Source: Amycolatopsis solani (GTDB taxonomy: Bacteria; Actinomycetota; Actinomycetes; Mycobacteriales; Pseudonocardiaceae). From it: a DNA stretch of 64,000 bases. The DNA is taken from the NCBI RefSeq assembly GCF_033441515.1, contig NZ_JAWQJT010000003.1, positions 1,984,001 through 2,048,000 on the forward strand. Direction: 5' to 3'. A program made the position numbers and the translations under genes. Shown in pieces: positions 59,010-64,000 of this stretch. Under the pieces are notes generated by a model. That model made no database searches. It had not been told where the DNA came from and worked only from the letters and a program-made list of their open reading frames with translations. The stretch's first letter is position 1, and each line of letters starts with the position of its first letter.

Positions 59010-59723
59010 ATGAACTACGAACGATCGGCCGTGCACCGGACGATCTTCGCCGTGGACGTCGAGGGCTACGGCGACCGAAGCAGGACCACACCACACCGCC
59101 TGGCGTTGCGCGACGGGCTGTACCGCGCGCTGTGCCGGGCGTTCGACGACGCGGGCGTCCCCTGGGCCGCCTGCCGGAGCGAGGACTGCGGCGACGGCGT
59201 CTTCGTCCTCGCCCCACCGCAGATCCCGAAAGGGCTCTTCGTCGAGTTCTTGCCCAACGCGCTCGCCGTGGCGCTGCACCGGCACAACCTGACCCACCAC
59301 GCCGGCGCCCGGATCCGGCTGCGGATGGCGCTGCACGCGGGCGAGGTGGCCTACGACGACCACGGCGTGACCGCGCCGGCGATCAACCACGCGTTCCGGC
59401 TGCTGGAGGCGGCGCCGCTGAAGGAGGCGCTCAAGGCGTCGCCCGGGGTGCTCGGGCTGATCACGTCGGCCTGGTTCTTCGAGGAGGTCGTCCGGCACAG
59501 CGAAGGGCTCGACCCGACGACGTTCCGGCCGGTGCGGGTGGCGGTGAAGGAGACCCGCGCGACGGGCTGGATCTCCCTGCCCGACCGGCCCTACCCGGCC
59601 GACGCGAGCCTGCTGGTGCGGGTGCCGGAGCCGGCCAGGGTCACCGGGCTCGACGACTACCGGACCTGGCGCCGCTTCCGCCGCCACGCGCAGGTCCTGT
59701 CCGACCGGGAGGGGCAGGGTTAG
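59010..59723 (+). CDS. Class III nucleotidyl cyclase-like protein
   Basis: A 237-residue protein resembling cyclase homology domains: first metal-Asp region RTIFAVDVEGYGDRSR (Asp24 approx.), second in RSEDCGDGVFVLAP, and the RMALHAGEVAYDDHGVTAPA segment. The lysine normally before the second Asp in active adenylyl cyclases is not evident, so catalysis is doubtful. Such stand-alone domains are common in streptomycete conflict or signalling clusters with effector-associated domains, but here the neighbours are a sugar importer and a LytS kinase. ATG 59010 follows AGGGAGGG. The C-terminal 60 residues are basic and unrecognised. Confidence 0.68.
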   Translation: MNYERSAVHRTIFAVDVEGYGDRSRTTPHRLALRDGLYRALCRAFDDAGVPWAACRSEDCGDGVFVLAPPQIPKGLFVEFLPNALAVALHRHNLTHHAGARIRLRMALHAGEVAYDDHGVTAPAINHAFRLLEAAPLKEALKASPGVLGLITSAWFFEEVVRHSEGLDPTTFRPVRVAVKETRATGWISLPDRPYPADASLLVRVPEPARVTGLDDYRTWRRFRRHAQVLSDREGQG

Positions 59724-59768
59724 CCGTAGGATCTGTTCCCCTGGACACCGCTGCCGAGGGGAGGCCCG

Positions 59769-60821
59769 ATGACCGTGCACCTGCGCCCGGCGTCCCGTGC
59801 CGACCCGCTGCCGGTGCTGGCCGCCGCCCGCCGGATCACCGACGACCTGCGCGACGGCCTCTCCGGCACCCGCGCGCGCCGTGCCGCGCACGGGCTGCGG
59901 CGGCTCTTCGGCTTCCCCGGGCTCGGTCTCACCGACCTGTCCGGTTCGCTGCTGTGGTCGGGACGGCCCGGGCCCGACGCGGTCGTCGCGACGGTGCTCG
60001 ACGGCGTGCTGCACACCGAGGAACCCGGCTCCGCACCGGACGTCCTGGTGCTGCCGCTGCACGTCCGCGACGAACTCGCCGGCGCGCTGCTGGTGGTCGG
60101 CGACGTCCGGGACGCGGTCGCGGCCCAGGCTGCCGACCTGGTCGTCCAGGCGCTGGAGCGCGGCCGGCTGGAGGCGTCGGCGGAACAGGCGGCGCAGGCC
60201 GAACTGCGGGCGCTGCGGGCGGAAATGTCGCCGCACTTCGTCTACAACGCGCTGACGGTGATCGCGTCGCTGGTGCGGTCGGACCCCGACCGCGCCCGCG
60301 ACCTGATGCTGGACTTCGCCGACTACACCCGTTACAGCCTGGCGCGTCACGGCGAGTACACGGTGGTGGCCGAGGAGTTCCGCGCGATCGAGACGTACCT
60401 GGCGCTGCAGCGCGCGGTGCTCGGCGAACGGCTGCGCGTCCAGGTGCGGGTGGCGCCGGAGATCCTCGCCGTCGCGGTGCCGTACCTGGTGCTGGAACCG
60501 TTGGTGGAGAACGCGATCCGGCACGGCATCGAGCCGCGGTCGGGCACCGGCCTCGTCCAGGTGCACGGCCAGGCGGAAGGGAACGACTGCGTGATCTTCG
60601 TCGAGGACGACGGCGTCGGCATGGACCCGAAGCGCGCGGCCGACCTGCTCGCCGGCCGCGTCGGCGACGACGACCCGGCCGGCCTCGGACTGGCCAATGT
60701 GGACAGAAGACTGCGGGACGTCTACGGCGCTTGGTACGGGCTGACGGTGGAAACCGAGGTGGGCGCGGGCACGCGGGTGATCGTGCGGGTGCCGCGGTTC
60801 CAGCCGGGGGTGCTGCCGTGA
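59769..60821 (+). CDS. LytS/YpdA-like sensor histidine kinase (cytosolic)
   Basis: A 350-residue sensor kinase lacking membrane segments. An N-terminal GAF-like region (about 40-130) precedes the His_kinase domain with phospho-acceptor His156 in EMSPHFVYNALTVI and an HATPase with VENAIRHGIEPRSG, EDDGVGMDP and GLGLANVDRRL. The ligand sensed by the GAF-like region is unknown. ATG 59769 follows GAGGGGAGG. Coupled by GTGA to a LytTR response regulator; the pair precedes a solute symporter, so acetate or pyruvate-type sensing is possible. Confidence 0.93.
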   Translation: MTVHLRPASRADPLPVLAAARRITDDLRDGLSGTRARRAAHGLRRLFGFPGLGLTDLSGSLLWSGRPGPDAVVATVLDGVLHTEEPGSAPDVLVLPLHVRDELAGALLVVGDVRDAVAAQAADLVVQALERGRLEASAEQAAQAELRALRAEMSPHFVYNALTVIASLVRSDPDRARDLMLDFADYTRYSLARHGEYTVVAEEFRAIETYLALQRAVLGERLRVQVRVAPEILAVAVPYLVLEPLVENAIRHGIEPRSGTGLVQVHGQAEGNDCVIFVEDDGVGMDPKRAADLLAGRVGDDDPAGLGLANVDRRLRDVYGAWYGLTVETEVGAGTRVIVRVPRFQPGVLP

Positions 60822-61573
60822 CCTCGCTTCGCGTACTCGCGGTCGACGACTTGCCGCCCGCGCTGGACGAGCTGTGCACGTTGCTGCGTGAAGCTCCCGA
60901 AGTCGGCGAAGTCGTCGGCGCGGGCGACGCGCTGAAGGCGTTGAAGCTGCTTCAGGCGGACAGGTTCGACGCGGTGTTCCTCGACATCTCGATGCCGGGT
61001 CTCGACGGCCTCGAACTGGCGTCCTTGCTGGCCCGGCTGAGCGAGCCGCCGGTGATCGTGTTCGTCACGGCCCACGACGGCCACGCAGTGGCGGCGTACG
61101 GCATCGGCGCCGTGGACTACCTGCTGAAGCCGGTCCGCGCCGAACGCCTTTCGGCGGCGCTGGCGAAGGTGCTGCGGATGGCGACGCCGTCTTCGCGCTC
61201 GACACCGGACGCGATGGCCGCGCTACCGGTCGAGTCCGGCGGCCGCACGAGGTACGTCCGCCGCGACGACGTGCTGTTCGTGGAGGCCCACGGCGACTAC
61301 GTCCGGCTGCACACCCGCGGCGGCGTGCACCTGGTGCGGATGCCGATTTCGCGGCTCGAGGAGTACTGGGAGGGAACGGGGTTCAGCCGGGTGCACCGCG
61401 GCTTCCTGCTGGCGGTGGGCGCGGTCCTGGAGCTGCGCAGCGACTCGGCGGGCGGCCTGCTGGCGCACACGGAGGCCGGCGACGTCCCGGTGAGCCGGCG
61501 CCACGCACGGGATCTGAGGGACCGGCTTCTGGAGGCCGCGCAACGCGGGCAGCTCGGACCGGGTCCGCGATGA
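60818..61573 (+). CDS. LytTR-family response regulator
   Basis: A 251-residue regulator: receiver domain 4-120 with phospho-acceptor Asp56 in VFLDISMPG and Lys in DYLLKPVRAE, then a LytTR DNA-binding domain at about 150-245 (RRDDVLFVEAHGDYVRLHT, FSRVHRGFLLAVGAV). GTG 60818 overlaps the kinase stop, and its own stop overlaps the next start (ATGA). Likely controls the symporter genes downstream, as BtsR/YpdB-type systems do for pyruvate transporters. Confidence 0.95.
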   Translation: MTSLRVLAVDDLPPALDELCTLLREAPEVGEVVGAGDALKALKLLQADRFDAVFLDISMPGLDGLELASLLARLSEPPVIVFVTAHDGHAVAAYGIGAVDYLLKPVRAERLSAALAKVLRMATPSSRSTPDAMAALPVESGGRTRYVRRDDVLFVEAHGDYVRLHTRGGVHLVRMPISRLEEYWEGTGFSRVHRGFLLAVGAVLELRSDSAGGLLAHTEAGDVPVSRRHARDLRDRLLEAAQRGQLGPGPR

Positions 61574-61920
61574 GCAAGATCCGCCGGGTCGCCGTGACCA
61601 GCCCGCAGACCCGCCTCGCCCACGCCCGCCGCCGGTCCCGCCACCGCTGGCGCCAGACCCGCCTCCCCGTCGGCGACACCCAGCGCGCCACCACCCTCTA
61701 CCGCGCCCAGCGCCGCCGCGGCCTGCCCGCCCTCGTCCTGATGTTCGCCCTGCTGCTCGGCCTCCCCGGCGTCTTCGCGCTCTTCCCCGGCCTCGACACC
61801 GTGCGCCTGCTCGGCATCCCCCTCTCCTGGCTCCTGCTCGCCGTCTTCCCCTACCCGGCGATGGCCCTCTTGGCCCGCTGGCAGTTGCGCCGCGCCGAGC
61901 GCCTCGAGGACGACCGATGA
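61570..61920 (+). CDS. Small membrane protein linked to symporter
   Basis: A 116-residue protein with a very basic N-terminus (residues 1-50, more than a dozen Arg) and two membrane segments (about 53-70 and 78-99). ATG 61570 overlaps the regulator stop. Small proteins in this position next to SSS-family symporters are frequent in actinomycetes and may be accessory subunits comparable to DUF485/YjcH. Function unknown. Confidence 0.75.
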   Translation: MSKIRRVAVTSPQTRLAHARRRSRHRWRQTRLPVGDTQRATTLYRAQRRRGLPALVLMFALLLGLPGVFALFPGLDTVRLLGIPLSWLLLAVFPYPAMALLARWQLRRAERLEDDR

Positions 61921-61938
61921 CCCGCGACTTCCCCCGGC

Positions 61939-62030
61939 CCCGAGCGCCCCAATGTGGCGTTGGTTGCGTCCAGCGCACCCAATGTGGCGTTCGGTGCGTC
62001 CAGCGCACCGAACGCCACATTGGGGCGCTT
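61939..62030. repeat. Compound direct/inverted repeat before the symporter
   Basis: Two 30-base direct repeats (61948-61977 and 61978-62007, two mismatches, core CCCAATGTGGCGTT) are followed by an inverted copy; 61978-61998 and 62004-62024 form a perfect 21-bp stem with loop TCCAG, and outer arms AGCGCCCC/GGGGCGCT extend it to 62029. It lies between the small membrane protein and the symporter. Confidence 0.88.
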
Positions 62031-62050
62031 GCGACCGCCGGAGCGCGCTA

Positions 62051-63775
62051 GTGGGCATCGCCCTCGCCGTCGCCCCCGTCGTCCTCGTGACGCTGCTCAT
62101 CGGCGTGCGCGGGGTCGCCGCGATGCGCACGACGTCCGACTTCCTGGTCGCGTCCCGCCGGATCTCGCCGCTGGTCAACTCGGCCGCCGTCTCGGGCGAA
62201 TACCTGAGCGCGGCGAGCTTCCTCGGCGTCGCGGGGCTCGTGGTCAAGGACGGCATCGGCGCCCTCTGGTACCCGGTCGGCTTCACCGCCGGCTACATCG
62301 CGATGCTCGTGCTCGTCGCCGCCCCGATGCGGCGCTCGGGCGCGCTGACCGTGCCGGACTTCGCCGAAGCGCGGCTCAACTCCCCCGCGCTGCGCCGGCT
62401 CACCGCCGTCGTGGTCCTCGTGATCGGCACGATCTACGTCGTCCCGCAGTTCCGTACCGCCGGGCTGGTGCTCACCGCGGTCGGCGGCACGCCGTACTGG
62501 GTCGGCGTGGTCCTGGCCGGCGCCGCGGTCAGCGTCACGCTCGCGCTCGGCGGGATGCGCGCGGCGACGTACGTCCAGGCGTTCCAGTTCGTCCTCAAGC
62601 TGCTGCTGTTCCTCGTCCCGGCGATCTGGCTCGTCCTGCAGGCGGGCGCGGTCAACCGGACCGACGCGCTCAACCCCGTCGAGTTCACCCACTTCGCCCG
62701 CGAGACCCCGGTGCGCTTCGAAGTCGACGTCACCATGGAGATCCGCGAGCCGACCACCGTGCGCCGCAACGGCGTCGCCGAAACCCTGCCGCCGGGCGAA
62801 TTCACCGCGCACAGCCAGGACGAGGTCGTGTTCGGCGCGGGCGCGGCGGTCCCGGCCGTCCGCGGCGGCGCCCCGCTCGGCGGCGCCGACTGGCAGCGGC
62901 CGCTGCTCGACCTCGGCGACGAGGGCTACCCGCTGCTCGGCACCTGGGCCGTGCTCGTCGCGACCATGCTCGGCACGATGGGCCTGCCGCACGTGCTCAT
63001 GCGCTTCCACACCAGCCCGGACGGCCGCGCCGCGCGCCGCACCGCCGCGATCACGGTGGCACTGCTGGGAATCTTCTACCTCTTCCCCGGCGTCTACGGC
63101 GTCCTGGGCCGGGTGCTCGTGCCCGGGCTGTACCTGTCCGGCGCCACCGACACGGTGGTCGTCGCGCTGCCGTACCAAGTGGACAGTGGCTGGGCCGGCG
63201 GCCTCTTCACGGCGCTGCTGACCGCGGGCGCGTTCGCCGCGTTCCTGGCGACGTCGCTCGGCCTGCTGCTGGTGATGTCCGGCGCCATCGCGCACGACCT
63301 CGTGCCCGGCGGCCTGCGACGGCTGCGGATCGCCGTTTTCGGCGTCGCCGCGGCCATGGTGCTGCTGGCGCTGCGCTCGGCCGAGCTCGACGCCGGGGTG
63401 CTCGTCACGTGGGGCTTCACCGTGGCGGCGTCGACGTTCTGCCCGCTGCTCGTGCTCGGCATCTGGTGGCCGCGGCTGACCGCGGCGGGCGGCATCGCCG
63501 GGGTGCTGACCGGGCTCGTCTCGTCATCGGGCTCGATCTTGTTCGCCCTCGCCGGCCCGGATCTGCACGGCTGGGTGGCGATCTTGGTGCAGCAACCGGC
63601 ACCCTGGTCGGTACCGCTGGCATTCGGCGCAATGGTGCTGGTCTCCTTGCGGGGCAGGCCACCCGCCTGGTCGACGGCGGCGATGCTCCGGTTGCACCTG
63701 GACGAACCCCGTTCGACCGGACCGCGCGACCGTTCGTCAACCGTTCGTCGTCTGGCCCGGCTGTTGAGCCGCTGA
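62051..63775 (+). CDS. Sodium/solute symporter (acetate symporter-like)
   Basis: A 574-residue SSS-family transporter with about thirteen membrane segments: MRTTSDFLVASRRISPLVNS, SGEYLSAASFLGVAGLV, GFTAGYIAMLVL, and a hydrophilic insert at about 215-290 (VDVTMEIREPTTVRRNG...), which matches the ActP/MctC-type cation-acetate group. GTG 62051 is chosen because GGAG lies eight bases upstream and the membrane domain starts at once; in-frame sequence before it is repeat-derived. An ATG at 61917 opens only a 44-codon frame through the repeat. Probably regulated by the LytS/LytTR pair. A second symporter may follow the DUF485 gene at the edge. Confidence 0.92.
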   Translation: MGIALAVAPVVLVTLLIGVRGVAAMRTTSDFLVASRRISPLVNSAAVSGEYLSAASFLGVAGLVVKDGIGALWYPVGFTAGYIAMLVLVAAPMRRSGALTVPDFAEARLNSPALRRLTAVVVLVIGTIYVVPQFRTAGLVLTAVGGTPYWVGVVLAGAAVSVTLALGGMRAATYVQAFQFVLKLLLFLVPAIWLVLQAGAVNRTDALNPVEFTHFARETPVRFEVDVTMEIREPTTVRRNGVAETLPPGEFTAHSQDEVVFGAGAAVPAVRGGAPLGGADWQRPLLDLGDEGYPLLGTWAVLVATMLGTMGLPHVLMRFHTSPDGRAARRTAAITVALLGIFYLFPGVYGVLGRVLVPGLYLSGATDTVVVALPYQVDSGWAGGLFTALLTAGAFAAFLATSLGLLLVMSGAIAHDLVPGGLRRLRIAVFGVAAAMVLLALRSAELDAGVLVTWGFTVAASTFCPLLVLGIWWPRLTAAGGIAGVLTGLVSSSGSILFALAGPDLHGWVAILVQQPAPWSVPLAFGAMVLVSLRGRPPAWSTAAMLRLHLDEPRSTGPRDRSSTVRRLARLLSR

Positions 63776-63845
63776 ATCTTCACACGAGACTCACGCGTCC
63801 CTACGGTGTCGCACGTCACTTTCCGCAGCGTCGCGAGGAGCAGCG

Positions 63846-64000
63846 ATGAGCACGACGGACACCGGCGGCGGCCCCCCGGAAACGTCAGAGACCGTCTGGG
63901 AGCACGCCCACGACAGCACCGAGTTCCGGGAGCTGCGCAGCCGCCTGCGCCGGTTCGTCTTCCCCATGACGGCGCTGTTCCTGGTCTGGTACCTGCTGTA
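63846..64000 (+). CDS. DUF485 membrane protein, N-terminal part (runs off right edge)
   Basis: The first 51 residues of a DUF485 protein: after a polar lead, STEFRELRSRLRRFVFPMTA and LFLVWYLL give the signature of the family, small two-span proteins usually encoded directly before an ActP-type acetate symporter. ATG 63846 follows GAGGAGCAGCG. The 70-base gap after the symporter has no terminator, so it may belong to the same transcript. Identification limited by truncation. Confidence 0.85.
   Translation, partial: MSTTDTGGGPPETSETVWEHAHDSTEFRELRSRLRRFVFPMTALFLVWYLL

Noticed and set aside
61917..62051. A 44-codon ORF starting at ATG 61917
   Set aside because: It is composed almost entirely of the repeat sequence with many Cys/Gln/Arg residues; more likely a by-product of repeat insertion than a real gene.

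Overview
The window looks like chromosomal DNA of a high-GC actinomycete. Nearly every coding third position is G or C, GTG starts are common, and several starts overlap the previous stop as GTGA or ATGA. RamB-type glyoxylate control, mycothiol-type MDMPI-fold proteins, an F420/LLM oxidoreductase and DasR-type palindromes before a chitinase all point to Pseudonocardiales, and an Amycolatopsis-like genome is the best guess (inference only; no 16S or marker search was possible).

Layout. 0-3.4 kb: glyoxylate shunt (aceB partial, aceA) divergent from its RamB-type regulator. 3.4-9.9 kb: Na+/H+ antiporter, SigE-family sigma factor with a membrane partner, threonine ammonia-lyase, a stand-alone NADAR protein and a secreted SAP-type hydrolase. 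10-13.2 kb: GntR regulator divergent from a nitrilase/amino-acid-permease operon. 13.2-16.5 kb: small membrane protein, hexapeptide acyltransferase, nucleoside hydrolase and NlpC/P60 hydrolase. 16.5-22.4 kb: HxlR-controlled glyoxalase/MBL pair, MFS exporter, MDMPI-like protein, and a PadR/FAD-monooxygenase operon. 22.5-22.95 kb: internally deleted IS30-family element. 23-31.5 kb: GntR-TetR fusion with a GNAT, secreted GH18 chitinase behind two dre-like sites, HAD phosphatase, enoyl-CoA hydratase/methyltransferase operon, ABC ATPase. 31.6-32.8 kb: cysteine dioxygenase and rhodanese behind a small leader-peptide ORF and a possible attenuator. 32.8-41 kb: LLM oxidoreductase, glucan phosphorylase, metallopeptidase lipoprotein, YbbN-type thioredoxin, small proteins, MarR.

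41-58.8 kb is the most interesting part. Two secreted GH92 alpha-mannosidases on the same strand, with visibly homologous promoters, flank an eight-gene siphophage-like tail module (43.55-50.3 kb). The module has tail terminator, tail tube, two assembly chaperones joined by a predicted -1 programmed frameshift, a short tape measure, distal tail protein, a fibre-like protein, a hub-like protein and a small last protein. No capsid, portal, terminase, integrase or lysis gene is visible, so a domesticated non-contractile tail (F-type tailocin-like) is a reasonable hypothesis. To the right, a LacI regulator, mannose-6-phosphate isomerase and a ribose-type ABC importer form an operon. Copies of GACAACGTTGTC at the LacI start codon, inside manA, and in weaker form before both GH92 genes suggest one mannoside regulon: secreted enzymes release mannose, the importer takes it up and ManA may act after phosphorylation (no kinase is visible here).

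58.8-64 kb: a cyclase-like protein behind tandem CACATGCAT repeats, then a LytS/LytTR two-component system translationally coupled to a small membrane protein and followed by a sodium/solute symporter, with a compound palindromic repeat inserted before the symporter. A DUF485 gene runs off the right edge.
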